NCBI GenBank assembly: GCA_945935945.1
Contig: CAMESA010000007.1
Span: forward strand, 1 to 25,089
Source of the DNA: an uncultured Mollicutes bacterium
GTDB taxonomy: Bacteria > Bacillota_I > Bacilli_A > RFN20 > CAG-826
DNA: 25,089 nt
Direction of reading: 5' to 3'
Shown here: positions 6,951 to 15,641 of the stretch, piece after piece
Layout of the letters: each line of letters starts with the position of its first letter
Position numbering within the stretch: position 1 is the stretch's first letter
The notes under the pieces: generated by a model
The model's database searches: none
Told to the model about the DNA's origin: nothing
Seen by the model: only the letters and a program-made list of their open reading frames with translations
Translations under genes and position numbers: made by a program

Positions 6951-7451
6951 ATGGCATATTTTGTACAACTAGAAGAGACTTGGTTAGACTACCCTACTCC
7001 TGATGGAAACGCTGTTATAGCTTATTTTTGTGGTTGTGAGCATCATTGTCCAGGTTGCCATAGTCCACTTCTTCAACAGGATTATGAATATGCTGAATCA
7101 AAAGAAGAAATTTTAAATAGGATTATAGATTATACGAATCGTGCAGATACCAACAAACTTGTGTTTCTTGGTGGTGATCCTTTATACTCAAAAAATTTAG
7201 AATTAATAAAATATCTTGTGAGTAACTTATCAAATAAATATGACATCTGTATATTCACTGGATATGATATTGATTACGTTAAAAAAATTGCATTAAAAGG
7301 TGTTAAATTTTGGAAATGTGGAAGGTTTGACATCAATAACGTAAGAAAATCAATGAAAACTGATGAAGAGTATGTTTTAGCATCTCCTAATCAAAACTTT
7401 TATGACGGTAATTACAAACAATTATCAACTAATGGTATTTTAAAATTTTAA
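6951..7451 (+). CDS. nrdG: Anaerobic ribonucleotide reductase activating protein (radical SAM)
   Basis: Uses S-adenosylmethionine and a 4Fe-4S cluster to put a glycyl radical on NrdD. 166 residues, normal for phage NrdG. The cluster-binding C29-x3-C33-x2-C36 motif lies in C-E-H-H-C-P-G-C-H. Later come V-F-L-G-G-D-P (the GGEP-like SAM-binding motif, with Asp in place of Glu) and a C-I-F-T-G-Y-D strand. A strong AAGGAAGGA precedes the ATG. It is placed before nrdD, 23 nt away; in T4 and many bacteria the order is nrdD then nrdG, so the order here is reversed. Confidence 0.93.
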   Translation: MAYFVQLEETWLDYPTPDGNAVIAYFCGCEHHCPGCHSPLLQQDYEYAESKEEILNRIIDYTNRADTNKLVFLGGDPLYSKNLELIKYLVSNLSNKYDICIFTGYDIDYVKKIALKGVKFWKCGRFDINNVRKSMKTDEEYVLASPNQNFYDGNYKQLSTNGILKF

Positions 7452-7474
7452 CAATTTAATGGAAGGTAATACTC

Positions 7475-9229
7475 ATGTCTGAAAAAAAGCCTATTAAAGT
7501 AACATATCCAAAATTTAATCCAAATGAGGAAAATCCATATCAAGAAGAAATGGATAAATTAGTAGATATTAGTTTAGCACAAGCAGGTACTACTCGAACA
7601 CGCAAAAATATTATTGAATGTCTAACAAAATCTTTAAAATCAAAATACGGTATAGTAGACAAAGAGGAATTAAAAGAAAAAGTAAATAAATTCATGAATT
7701 TACACGGTTTGGGTGAAGAAAATTTTGATCCATTGGCTATTATTTCTAAATTAATTTTTGGCAATTTAGAAACTGTTAATGATTTATCTGTTGATGCGAA
7801 TGCCAATAAGAGCTCAAAAAATACAGAAGGCATTTGTGCAGAAGCGATGTTACCATATAAAAAATTAGTTGGTTATGATTATTTATATCAGACTTTAAAA
7901 GAGTTATATGGAAAAAGCGAAGCCGAAAAATGTTGTGCTTCTATGTATGATTTGTCTTTATTTTTACATGATGCAACAAATATTTTAAAACCATATTGTT
8001 ATTGTATTGATGCCTCAAAAATTGTAACAGAAGGACGTAATTTTGGGCAAGTACATTCTGGTCCAGCACATCGTATTTCTACTTATGTTACAACATTAGG
8101 AGATACTATTAGAGAAATCAGTTTTAATATTGCTGGAGCTTGTGCTATAGGTACATTTTTCTTAGATATTGCTAATTTAGCTATTTATCGTGAACGCATT
8201 ACTTTAGATGATCTGAGAAATGATAGAAAAATACGTAAAGCCGTATCAAATAACATGCAGCAATTTATTTATACAGTAAATCATTATAGCAGATCTGCAG
8301 TTGAAAGTCCATTTACAAATGTTTCTTTGTTTGATAGAGAAAAACTTAGAAATTTAATTGGTGAAGATAATTATGCTTGGTATTTTCCTAAAAAAGCTGC
8401 TGTAATTGAAGATAATGGATTAGAAAATACAAAAGAAGCGTTTAAAGAATTTGTATTAGATTACATTGAAGAATTGCAAGAGATTTATATTGATGTATTT
8501 GATGCTGGTGATCCTCTTCGTAATGGCTTGCAATTTCCATTTCCTGTAACAACAATTAATTTAAGTACAACTGTTGACGAAAATGGAAAAACTAGATTAA
8601 CTATTCCACCATCAGAAAATCGTTTATTGGAATATGTATCACATAAAGACGTTTCTAAAGAAAATTGGTATGTTTCTAGTGGTACGAAAGTAGCTAGTTG
8701 TTGTAGATTACTTTCTGATTCGGAAATGTTAGGTCTTGGTTCTGGAGTTAATTCTTTTGGCGGTTCACAAGTTTCGCTTGGTTCTCATCGTGTTGTAACT
8801 ATTGATTTTTCACGTTGTGCATATGAGGCAGAATCTTATGATGACTTTAAAAAAATTATTACAGATCGCGTTGAAGAAATGACAAAAATACTTAAAGCTC
8901 ATCGTATATTAATTCATAAATTAGAAAAATATGGAACTCAACCGTGGATTACAAATGGTTTTATTAATATGTCGCATATGTTTTCAACATATGGTTGTGC
9001 TGGATATGTTGAAGCAGACGAAATTCTTAAATTTAAGTTTAATCATTGTGATTTTGATTATATGAAAGATTTCTTAGTGTATTTCAATCAAGAATGTGCA
9101 CGTATTGGTGAGCGAGAAAAAATGATTTGGAATATCGAAGCTGTGCCTTTTGAAGGAGGTTCACCGAAGGCCGCAAAAGCAAATAAACTTTTGTTTGCAG
9201 ATGAAAACGGTTATTATGTAATAGATTAA
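7475..9229 (+). CDS. nrdD: Anaerobic ribonucleoside-triphosphate reductase, large N-terminal part of a split NrdD
   Basis: 584 residues forming the catalytic ten-stranded barrel of class III ribonucleotide reductase but not the glycyl-radical C terminus, which is encoded by the next gene. Landmarks include H-S-G-P-A-H-R-I-S-T-Y, F-P-F-P-V-T-T-I-N-L, and G-T-K-V-A-S-C409-C410-R-L (the active-site Cys region), followed by G-S-G-V-N-S-F-G-G-S-Q-V-S-L. The N-terminal 100 residues do not show the V-x-K-R-D-G pattern of an ATP-cone, so this regulatory domain seems absent. The chain ends at TAA in D-E-N-G-Y-Y, just before the region where one-piece NrdD continues with Y-S-N-Q. Starts with ATG behind GGAAGG. 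Confidence 0.93.
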   Translation: MSEKKPIKVTYPKFNPNEENPYQEEMDKLVDISLAQAGTTRTRKNIIECLTKSLKSKYGIVDKEELKEKVNKFMNLHGLGEENFDPLAIISKLIFGNLETVNDLSVDANANKSSKNTEGICAEAMLPYKKLVGYDYLYQTLKELYGKSEAEKCCASMYDLSLFLHDATNILKPYCYCIDASKIVTEGRNFGQVHSGPAHRISTYVTTLGDTIREISFNIAGACAIGTFFLDIANLAIYRERITLDDLRNDRKIRKAVSNNMQQFIYTVNHYSRSAVESPFTNVSLFDREKLRNLIGEDNYAWYFPKKAAVIEDNGLENTKEAFKEFVLDYIEELQEIYIDVFDAGDPLRNGLQFPFPVTTINLSTTVDENGKTRLTIPPSENRLLEYVSHKDVSKENWYVSSGTKVASCCRLLSDSEMLGLGSGVNSFGGSQVSLGSHRVVTIDFSRCAYEAESYDDFKKIITDRVEEMTKILKAHRILIHKLEKYGTQPWITNGFINMSHMFSTYGCAGYVEADEILKFKFNHCDFDYMKDFLVYFNQECARIGEREKMIWNIEAVPFEGGSPKAAKANKLLFADENGYYVID

Positions 9230-9252
9230 ATAATTTAATTGGAGTAAATAAA

Positions 9253-9687
9253 ATGCGTAAATTTAAAATGCCTGATTTGTTAGCCAATCAATGGTGTTCA
9301 CTTTGGAAAGATTATACTTTAGCTGAAAAAATGAAAAGAGATGGAGAAATAAATGCTCTTATGAGTGGAGGTTCAATTATACATAATAATATTGATGGAA
9401 ATATTACAGCTACACAAGCAAAAAATCTTATTCAAAAAGCCGTAGAAAATAATGCAGAACATTTTGCTTTAAATTCAGTTTATGTTGAATGTCAAGAATG
9501 TGGTAAGGTGCATAAAGGAAAATTTGATCAATGTCCAAATTGTGGTTCAACAAAATTGAATTTTTTTACAAGAATCATAGGCTATTTTAGTAAAGTAAAT
9601 AATTGGTCTGAAGATAGGCGAAAATATGATTGGCCTAATCGTAAGTTTACTTCTCAAGAATCAATTAATGAACAATTAAAAAATTAA
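9253..9687 (+). CDS. Glycyl-radical C-terminal part of split NrdD
   Basis: 144 residues that match the missing end of the preceding gene: L-A-N-Q-W near the start (the Y-S-N-Q region of the family), S-G-G-S-I-I-H-N-N-I, a zinc site C80-x2-C83 and C94-x2-C97, and the radical loop R-I-I-G110-Y, where Gly110 should carry the stable radical made by NrdG. The two parts add to 728 residues, close to a complete NrdD. The gap is only 23 nt and contains its own GGAG ribosome binding site eight bases from the ATG, so this is a separate functional gene and not a simple frameshift or an intron. The two chains must assemble for activity. Confidence 0.9.
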   Translation: MRKFKMPDLLANQWCSLWKDYTLAEKMKRDGEINALMSGGSIIHNNIDGNITATQAKNLIQKAVENNAEHFALNSVYVECQECGKVHKGKFDQCPNCGSTKLNFFTRIIGYFSKVNNWSEDRRKYDWPNRKFTSQESINEQLKN

Positions 9688-9737
9688 ATTTTAATTTAAA
9701 TTTGTTTAAAAAATCTCTTCTTGTTGTCATTTTTAAT

Positions 9738-9745
9738 AGTTCTAT
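9738..9745 (+). promoter_or_regulatory. AGTTCTAT element upstream of the repeat nuclease
   Basis: AGTTCTAT followed by ATATTATTA, about 32 nt before the nuclease start. This is the best example of the element found before several transcription units. Confidence 0.4.
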
Positions 9746-9777
9746 ATATTATTAAAGATAATAAGGGGAGATTTTTT

Positions 9778-11154
9778 ATGTTTAAATTAATTTGCAAAAA
9801 GTATAATTTGAATTTAGATAAATTTTATAGAGATTACTATTTAGATAAAGTTAAAAGGGGTGAAAGAATAAATAAAGAAGATTTATACTATTGCTTCATA
9901 GAATCGAATTTGCAGTTACAAGAATGTAAAGAGGTATTTGATGTAAGTTATAGTAAATTGAGGGATGATCTACGCTATTATGGTATATTTAAATCACCTA
10001 TTCAGCAACAACGCAATCGTGAAAAGAATTGTATTGACAAATATGGAGTTATAAATCCAAGTTGTAGAAAAGAAGTAAAGAAAAAACGTATACAAACAAA
10101 TTTGGAACGTTATGGATATGAAAATTCTTCGATGAACCCAGAAATAAAGGCAAAAACATTAAAAACAATGAATGAAAGATATGGTGGTAATGCTCCAATA
10201 TGTGATAGAGAAATTTTAGAAAAGATTAAGCGAACAAACTTGGAACGCTATGGAGCTGAATGGCAATGGCAAACAGAAGATGGTAAAAAACGTAGAGAAG
10301 ACGTTTGTTTAGAAAAGTACGGTGTAAAATATCCTGCTTCATTATCAGAAACTCAAGAAAAGATAAAACAAACCAAGCTTAAAAAATATGGTCGTATAAA
10401 TATTGGGCAATTTGGCACAGAAGAACATAAAAAAGCCATTAAAGAAAAATATGGCGTTGACCATGTAATGCAAAACGAAGAAATAAAAAACAAAATTAAA
10501 CAAACAAATTTAAAAAAATATGGTGTAGAAAACGTATTTCAATTACCAGAAGTTAAAGAAAAAGCTAAACAAGCGATAATAGATAAATATGGTGTAAAAT
10601 CAATAAGTTGTATACCAGAAATAATAGAAAAGATGAAAGAAGGTAGAGCAAGATGGAGAGAATCACCTGAATATCCAGAAAAGCGTAAATTAATGACAGA
10701 ACATGGCTGGGAGACACGTAAAAGAAATGGTACCTGTAATAGTTCTAAAACTGAAAATAAAATTTTTGAATTATTAAAACAAAAATTTATTGATGTAAAA
10801 AGAGAGTACAAATCTGAATTATATCCCTTTCATTGTGATTTTTATATACCATTATTAGATTTATATATTGAATATCAAGGTGACTGGAGTCATGGTAGCA
10901 AAGGAAATGTTATTTATGGACCATTTGATAAAGATAATATAGATCATATTAAAATTCTAAATGAATGGAAAGAAGGTAGTAAAAAAATAGCTAATGAAAA
11001 GAATACAGTTGGAAAAAGAAATAGATACACAAATGCAATTGAAGTCTGGACAATTCGTGACCCATTGAAACGTGAAACAGCTCGTAAAAATAACTTGAAT
11101 TGGATTGAGTTTTTCACAATAGATGAGTTTATGAAATGGTACGATACAATTTAG
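9778..11154 (+). CDS. Repeat-containing homing-endonuclease-like protein with PD-(D/E)xK-type nuclease domain
   Basis: 458 residues. The frame is open back to 9721, but AAGGGGAG lies eight bases before the ATG at 9778, and the longer form would start at TTG inside the promoter region. After an N-terminal helical part come nine tandem units of about 23 residues with the core (L/I)-x-(K/R)-(Y)-G plus a lysine-rich helix (units begin near C-I-D-K-Y-G, then T-N-L-E-R-Y-G, and so on), probably a DNA-reading array. The C-terminal part resembles a PD-(D/E)xK fold: E326 in K-T-E-N-K, D354 in C-D-F-Y-I-P and E365-x-Q367. Such proteins are common as free-standing homing endonucleases in large phages. 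It lies 90 nt downstream of the split nrdD. Confidence 0.75.
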   Translation: MFKLICKKYNLNLDKFYRDYYLDKVKRGERINKEDLYYCFIESNLQLQECKEVFDVSYSKLRDDLRYYGIFKSPIQQQRNREKNCIDKYGVINPSCRKEVKKKRIQTNLERYGYENSSMNPEIKAKTLKTMNERYGGNAPICDREILEKIKRTNLERYGAEWQWQTEDGKKRREDVCLEKYGVKYPASLSETQEKIKQTKLKKYGRINIGQFGTEEHKKAIKEKYGVDHVMQNEEIKNKIKQTNLKKYGVENVFQLPEVKEKAKQAIIDKYGVKSISCIPEIIEKMKEGRARWRESPEYPEKRKLMTEHGWETRKRNGTCNSSKTENKIFELLKQKFIDVKREYKSELYPFHCDFYIPLLDLYIEYQGDWSHGSKGNVIYGPFDKDNIDHIKILNEWKEGSKKIANEKNTVGKRNRYTNAIEVWTIRDPLKRETARKNNLNWIEFFTIDEFMKWYDTI

Positions 11155-11170
11155 TCACATAAACGTAATT

Positions 11171-11204
11171 TTGACTTTACTTTTTCTGATTTTTCTGTTA
11201 TAAT
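11171..11204 (+). promoter_or_regulatory. Early-type promoter (TTGACTTTAC / TATAAT)
   Basis: TTGACTTTACT at 11171-11181, a 17-nt spacer, and a perfect TATAAT at 11199-11204, 30 nt before the start at 11235. It is one of five copies of the same signal. Confidence 0.85.
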
Positions 11205-11234
11205 ACACTCATTAACAAAACGAAAGGGTAGAGA

Positions 11235-12059
11235 ATGTCGGAACAAGAAAAAGTTATAAATACAAGATTTTATGATGGTACTTCTGTATTTAACAAAAAG
11301 AAAGAATCATCCAAAGCAACTCAGATTATATGTTCAGCTTATGATAAATGTGAATTATATGCGAAAGGAAGATGTGTATGTAGAGGTTTTAATCTTTTTT
11401 CTTGGAATAATTGTAAATTTGGTAAAGTAAAAACAATTAGTGGTCCAACAAGAAGAGCGAAATCTTTTAGTACATTTCAGCGTGTATATAAAGAAAGTGA
11501 TACGTATGAGAAAGTAAAAGCCACAGAAGATCAAAAAATTTTTAGAGTTAGTGGATATATTGGTGTTAAATTCAAATATGTTGGTTATGACGATGAAAAG
11601 AACTGTTTGACCGATCCAACATTTACTTCTGGTAACTGGGAATTCATAGAAGAAGAAAATTTCAATAACGATTTTATACATCACGTTTGTACTTTTGAAC
11701 CACGTGCTATGATGGGTGGTATTATTAAAAGTTATCAAAAAGAAGCAGTTCCAGAGTTTTTGTATCAATTAAAAACTTATTTACCAGACATATACAATAG
11801 ATTTGTACAAGAGTATTCTGAATTTAGTGTAAAAGAAGTGAATTATGTCGGTAAAAAAGCCTATGCTAAAACTCTTCGTAAAGGATGTGTAATTAAAGGG
11901 TTCACATTTGATGGAGAATGTTTATATAATCCAAATTACCACATTACTTTTTTCTTTATTGATAATGCACAAACAGAAGTTAAAGTAAAAGTAACTGATG
12001 ATATGGTAGTTGAAATTACAGATAATTCACAAGTTGATGAAAACACTATGTTCGTTTAA
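11235..12059 (+). CDS. Hypothetical protein with an N-terminal cysteine cluster
   Basis: 274 residues from an ATG with GAAAGGG upstream and a perfect sigma70-like promoter 30 nt before it, so strong early expression is expected. Cysteines 33, 39, 47, 49 and 60 form a possible metal-binding knot near the N terminus (C-S-A-Y-D-K-C ... C-V-C-R-G-F). The rest is a mixed alpha/beta protein with many aromatic residues and no catalytic motif I recognise. The C terminus is acidic. The gene stands outside the reductase cluster and has its own promoter. The family is unknown. Confidence 0.75.
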   Translation: MSEQEKVINTRFYDGTSVFNKKKESSKATQIICSAYDKCELYAKGRCVCRGFNLFSWNNCKFGKVKTISGPTRRAKSFSTFQRVYKESDTYEKVKATEDQKIFRVSGYIGVKFKYVGYDDEKNCLTDPTFTSGNWEFIEEENFNNDFIHHVCTFEPRAMMGGIIKSYQKEAVPEFLYQLKTYLPDIYNRFVQEYSEFSVKEVNYVGKKAYAKTLRKGCVIKGFTFDGECLYNPNYHITFFFIDNAQTEVKVKVTDDMVVEITDNSQVDENTMFV

Positions 12060-12064
12060 TTTTT

Positions 12065-12072
12065 AGTTCTAT
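12065..12072 (+). promoter_or_regulatory. AGTTCTAT element upstream of 12105
   Basis: AGTTCTAT followed by ATACATATG, 32 nt before the next ATG, in a 45-nt gap with no other promoter. Confidence 0.4.
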
Positions 12073-12104
12073 ATACATATGTTAATTTATCAAAAGGTTA
12101 AAAA

Positions 12105-12341
12105 ATGTCAGATTTTCGCAAAAAAATATATAAATTATTAAAAGAAAATGGATTTGTAGATACTTCAAATGGTGATTTAATTAAAACATATATAGATCAA
12201 TTGAATGAACAGGGAAGTGTAAATATATCTGATCCTAAAGAACGAGCAGCTTTATTTGACTATTGTTATGATCACTATGAAGAATTGCCGTTTGATCCAG
12301 ATGATTTACGTGCAGAAGATGAATATATATGGTTATCTTAG
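12105..12341 (+). CDS. Small acidic hypothetical protein
   Basis: 78 residues from an ATG preceded by AAAAGG. It is very acidic in the second half (Y-D-H-Y-E-E-L-P-F-D-P-D-D-L) and helical at the N terminus. No membrane segment or metal site is seen. It lies with the next small gene between an AGTTCTAT element and a strong terminator, so the pair may form one short transcript. Small acidic phage proteins can act as DNA mimics or inhibitors of host enzymes, but nothing here proves that. Confidence 0.65.
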   Translation: MSDFRKKIYKLLKENGFVDTSNGDLIKTYIDQLNEQGSVNISDPKERAALFDYCYDHYEELPFDPDDLRAEDEYIWLS

Positions 12342-12365
12342 TTTATTTCAAAGAAGAGGTTAAAA

Positions 12366-12611
12366 ATGCCATTAGTTAGTGTTAAAATAGTCTCAGTTTA
12401 TGCTGGTGTTGCTCACGAATCTGTAGATGCTGTTGAGGTAAACAAAGACGCTATCGTTATGATTAAAAAAGTCTATTACCCAATTAAAAAAGAAGTTGAA
12501 GAAAATGGAAAGATGATTGAAAAGTTTGTAAATAATCCTTTCTATAAGGTATCATTTATGAATGGTGAATCTTTTAGTGTTACAGAAACTGAAAAGAATA
12601 AATTGAGTTAA
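12366..12611 (+). CDS. Small hypothetical protein, beta-rich
   Basis: 81 residues from an ATG with AGAGG upstream. The composition alternates hydrophobic and polar residues (V-S-V-K-I-V-S-V-Y-A, then K-V-Y-Y-P-I-K), suggesting a small beta-barrel or sandwich; a lysine/glutamate-rich loop lies in the middle. It is the last gene before a terminator and the tail-fibre gene. Family not recognised. Confidence 0.65.
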   Translation: MPLVSVKIVSVYAGVAHESVDAVEVNKDAIVMIKKVYYPIKKEVEENGKMIEKFVNNPFYKVSFMNGESFSVTETEKNKLS

Positions 12612-12635
12612 TTGAGTAACATTTTAATTGTATAA

Positions 12636-12669
12636 AAAGAGTTGGTTTGATTATCAACTCTTTCTTTTT
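12636..12669 (+). terminator. Rho-independent terminator
   Basis: A 9-bp stem (AAAGAGTTG with CAACTCTTT), a 10-nt loop, then a T-rich tail. It separates the short-gene transcript from the fibre gene. Confidence 0.85.
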
Positions 12670-12670
12670 A

Positions 12671-12678
12671 TGTTCTAT
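12671..12678 (+). promoter_or_regulatory. TGTTCTAT element upstream of the fibre gene
   Basis: TGTTCTAT followed by TAGATATAAGG, right after the terminator and 53 nt before the fibre start. Because fibre genes are normally expressed late, this supports a middle/late role for the element. Confidence 0.4.
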
Positions 12679-12731
12679 TAGATATAAGGATTTGATTGTT
12701 TATAACTTCAACCAATAGGAAAGCAACCAAG

Positions 12732-15641
12732 ATGGGTACACTTAACGAAAAATTAGAGTATTTAAAAGAAACTAAAAGTCAAATTAAAGAAGCTATTATA
12801 TCGAAGGGTCAAGAGGTATCTTCTTCTGATACGTTTAGGTCATATGCTAGTAAAATTTCAGCAATTGACACCGTAAACAATGAAGATCTAACAGTAAACC
12901 CTATGACTTCTGTACAAACATTTACACCTACGCAGGGCTATACTGGTTTTGGTGAGGTTAATGTCAATGCGGTTACGTCAACTATAGATTCAAACATTAC
13001 TGCTGAAAACATTAAAGCTGGTGTAAGTGTACTTGGTGTTGTTGGTAGCTACGAAGCTCCTGAACCTGTTGTTCAAGATAAAACTGTAAACCCAACGACT
13101 TCTTCTCAGGTCATATCACCAGACGAAGGGTACGACGCTTTAAGTTCTGTTACTGTCAACGCTGTTTCAAGTAGCATTGATAGTAATATTGTCGCTGGTA
13201 ATATCAAACAAGGTGTTACTATTTTAGGTGTAGAAGGTACGGTTGAAGAGCTCAATGGCACAACGTTAGAGGTTACTCCTTCTGCAACAACCCAAATAAA
13301 TACTCCTAGTGGAGGATATAACGCTTTTACATCCGTAACAACAAACGGTGATGAAAACTTAACTGCTGAAAATATTGCTGAAGGTGTAACAATCTTTGGT
13401 GTCACTGGTTCATTCCATGGCGGTGAAGACATTAACAATCAAGATATTACCATTACAACAAACGGCGAATACACTCCTGATGAAGGATACACTGGTTTCG
13501 GTACAGTAACAGTTGATACTGAAACTGTAAGCAACGTTGATTTGGCCATAGGTGAAAATGGTACTTATACACCGCAAGAACCATACACGGGTTTTGGAAC
13601 AGTACGAGCATTGATTCCAGCTACGGGTTCTCAAATTCAGATTACAAACACAACTGGTTCTGAAATAGCTGCAAACGATAAAGTTTGGTTGAATTTTGTT
13701 ACCAGAGAAGGTGGAACAAGCTTCAGTGGTTCTACGACTTCCAATTATGCTGGTGTCATTTCTGGTAATGGTGATTATGTCATATATGCAAACAAATTAT
13801 ATTCGATAGAGAACAATGAGTTCACACAAGTAAAATTGCTTGACGCTTCTTTTCAAACCTTCTGGGGTTATGGACATAATACAAATGTTGTTTTATTTGC
13901 TCAAAACGAGGGTTTAAATGATTCAAAATGGGATATTGTGGATTTAGTAACTGGTAAAGTGAATACTTACGCAAGATACCCAGTAATAAGCAATGGCTTA
14001 TATTACGCTGACCATTACTATAGTAATTTTAATATTAGAAAATTAAATGTAAACGACTTGACGACATTTGAGTTTACAATTTCTTTAAGCGATGAAGATC
14101 TCATGGATAGGAGAGGGTTTGCCTTTCAAGATGAGACTATCGCTGATTCCAATTACTATGCAGCTAAATTGTGGAAAGTCAGTGAAGACAAAACATCTTT
14201 CAATCAAGTAGGGTCTTTGACGAAAACAAACCTTGTTAACACCTGTTACATGGGCTTATCTTCTGATTATAAACTTTTGATGCTCATAAATGATAGCCGT
14301 AGTGGTACGTATGGAACAATTCAGTTTGCAACCGTAGACAACGAAAATCACGCTATCAGTGGTTATGGATTAGACCAAATGCCTGCCGAGTTGCAACCTT
14401 TCTACGCAGGGAACGCTGAGAACAATTATGCTACTTACGTATGGAATCAATGGTCAAACATCTTAACGGTTTCTCATGATAACGGTGTGTTTGCTCTTAA
14501 ACGTGACCCATTGACAGAAACTTGGACAAATCTGAACATAGAATTACCTGGTTACACTCCGAATAAGAGCAATTATGTATCCTTGAGTGATGATGCTTCA
14601 ACATGTTTTGTAGCTGGGTCTAATGTATGCACGGTATACAGATTGACTAACACAGCGAAATGGGTAGCTGTTGCGTATGATATCACGAACATAACTAATA
14701 AATCCGTTACGGGTACGGCTGTTTCGACAATAGCAAACAACGCTATTGGGAATGTTATCATCGGCGGTGAAGTTGCTTTAGAAGAAAAAACAATCATAGA
14801 GAATGGTGAATATACCCCGAGTAGTGGATATGACGGATTTTCTAAGGTAATTGTGAACATTCCTTCGTCTGGTACTGTAATAAACAATCAGAATAAATCT
14901 GTTATTCCTAGTGCAATTGAGCAACAAATAACTGCTGATTCTGGTTATACTGGTTTAGGTACGGTAACAGTGTCAGGAGATTCAGATTTAGTTTCTGAAA
15001 ACATTAAATCAGGTGTTAACATTTTTGGTGTTGTAGGTAATGTAGTTGAATCTAATAATACTACTACAACTATTACACCAACAACATCTTTACAAATGAT
15101 TACTCCAGATAGTCCTTATAATGGTTTTAGTTCAGTAACAGTTGATGCGGTAACTAACTCTATTGATAAGAATATTGCTGCTGGAAACATTAAAAAAGAT
15201 GTCACAATACTTGGAGTAACAGGTACTTTAGAAGAAGGTACTGCAATAAACAATCAGGATATTTCAGTAACAACAGATGGTTCATATACTGCAGATGCTG
15301 GTTACACAGGTTTGGGAACAGTTACTGTTACAGCTGGTGCAGTTGCCAGTGCAGCTACTCAAAACGAAATAGCTGAAGAACTTATGCTGATAAACGATGG
15401 TGCTACAACATTTACGCTTACTGTTTCTCCAACAGATGCTACTCCAGTTATTACTTCAACAACGAATTCTGTTGTATTAACTCCATCAAGCTCTTCTGGT
15501 GGTGTATCTGTATATTCAATCTCAGTTAATGCATTAAAGACGTACAGTTATTCTGTTTCAAAAGAAGGATATGTGACATCTACTGGAACAATTAATGGTG
15601 GTACCGCAAGTTTAACCGTTACTTTGGTAGCTGAATCATAA
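12732..15641 (+). CDS. Tail-fibre-like structural protein with repeats and a central beta-rich domain
   Basis: 969 residues from the ATG at 12732 (AGGAAAG eight bases upstream); a TTG at 12696 in the same frame is less likely. The N terminus (L-N-E-K-L-E-Y-L-K-E-T-K ... S-D-T-F-R-S-Y) is typical of surface or tail proteins of Bacillota phages. Residues about 46-295 hold three units with the core N-I-x-A-x-N-I-K-x-G-V-x-x-x-G-V and two units with the core G-x-Y-T-P-x-x-G-Y-T-G-F-G-T-V. A central block (about 295-683) has many short beta strands and could be a propeller-like receptor-binding part. The two repeat types return at about 683-871, followed by an Ig/PEGA-like beta domain to the end. 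Twenty more sense codons follow the TAA in frame. Confidence 0.85.
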   Translation: MGTLNEKLEYLKETKSQIKEAIISKGQEVSSSDTFRSYASKISAIDTVNNEDLTVNPMTSVQTFTPTQGYTGFGEVNVNAVTSTIDSNITAENIKAGVSVLGVVGSYEAPEPVVQDKTVNPTTSSQVISPDEGYDALSSVTVNAVSSSIDSNIVAGNIKQGVTILGVEGTVEELNGTTLEVTPSATTQINTPSGGYNAFTSVTTNGDENLTAENIAEGVTIFGVTGSFHGGEDINNQDITITTNGEYTPDEGYTGFGTVTVDTETVSNVDLAIGENGTYTPQEPYTGFGTVRALIPATGSQIQITNTTGSEIAANDKVWLNFVTREGGTSFSGSTTSNYAGVISGNGDYVIYANKLYSIENNEFTQVKLLDASFQTFWGYGHNTNVVLFAQNEGLNDSKWDIVDLVTGKVNTYARYPVISNGLYYADHYYSNFNIRKLNVNDLTTFEFTISLSDEDLMDRRGFAFQDETIADSNYYAAKLWKVSEDKTSFNQVGSLTKTNLVNTCYMGLSSDYKLLMLINDSRSGTYGTIQFATVDNENHAISGYGLDQMPAELQPFYAGNAENNYATYVWNQWSNILTVSHDNGVFALKRDPLTETWTNLNIELPGYTPNKSNYVSLSDDASTCFVAGSNVCTVYRLTNTAKWVAVAYDITNITNKSVTGTAVSTIANNAIGNVIIGGEVALEEKTIIENGEYTPSSGYDGFSKVIVNIPSSGTVINNQNKSVIPSAIEQQITADSGYTGLGTVTVSGDSDLVSENIKSGVNIFGVVGNVVESNNTTTTITPTTSLQMITPDSPYNGFSSVTVDAVTNSIDKNIAAGNIKKDVTILGVTGTLEEGTAINNQDISVTTDGSYTADAGYTGLGTVTVTAGAVASAATQNEIAEELMLINDGATTFTLTVSPTDATPVITSTTNSVVLTPSSSSGGVSVYSISVNALKTYSYSVSKEGYVTSTGTINGGTASLTVTLVAES

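Noticed and set aside
9230..9252. Group I intron or frameshift joining the two nrdD parts
   Set aside because: The gap is 23 nt, far too short for an intron, and has its own ribosome binding site and ATG; no slippery sequence or shifted frame links the two parts.
9681..9703. AT-only palindrome after the split nrdD as a terminator
   Set aside because: The stem has no G-C pairs and is not followed by a clear T-run; such palindromes are expected in AT-rich DNA.
12696..12731. TTG start giving 12 extra residues on the fibre
   Set aside because: The ATG at 12732 has AGGAAAG at the correct distance and gives the family-typical N terminus.
12870..13425. Fibre repeats as a CRISPR-like array
   Set aside because: The repeats are at protein level within one open frame, with diverged DNA and no constant spacer structure.
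13106..13438. Opposite-strand open frames inside the fibre gene and other large genes
   Set aside because: They are shadows of strong coding frames, lack ribosome binding sites and have no recognisable domain.
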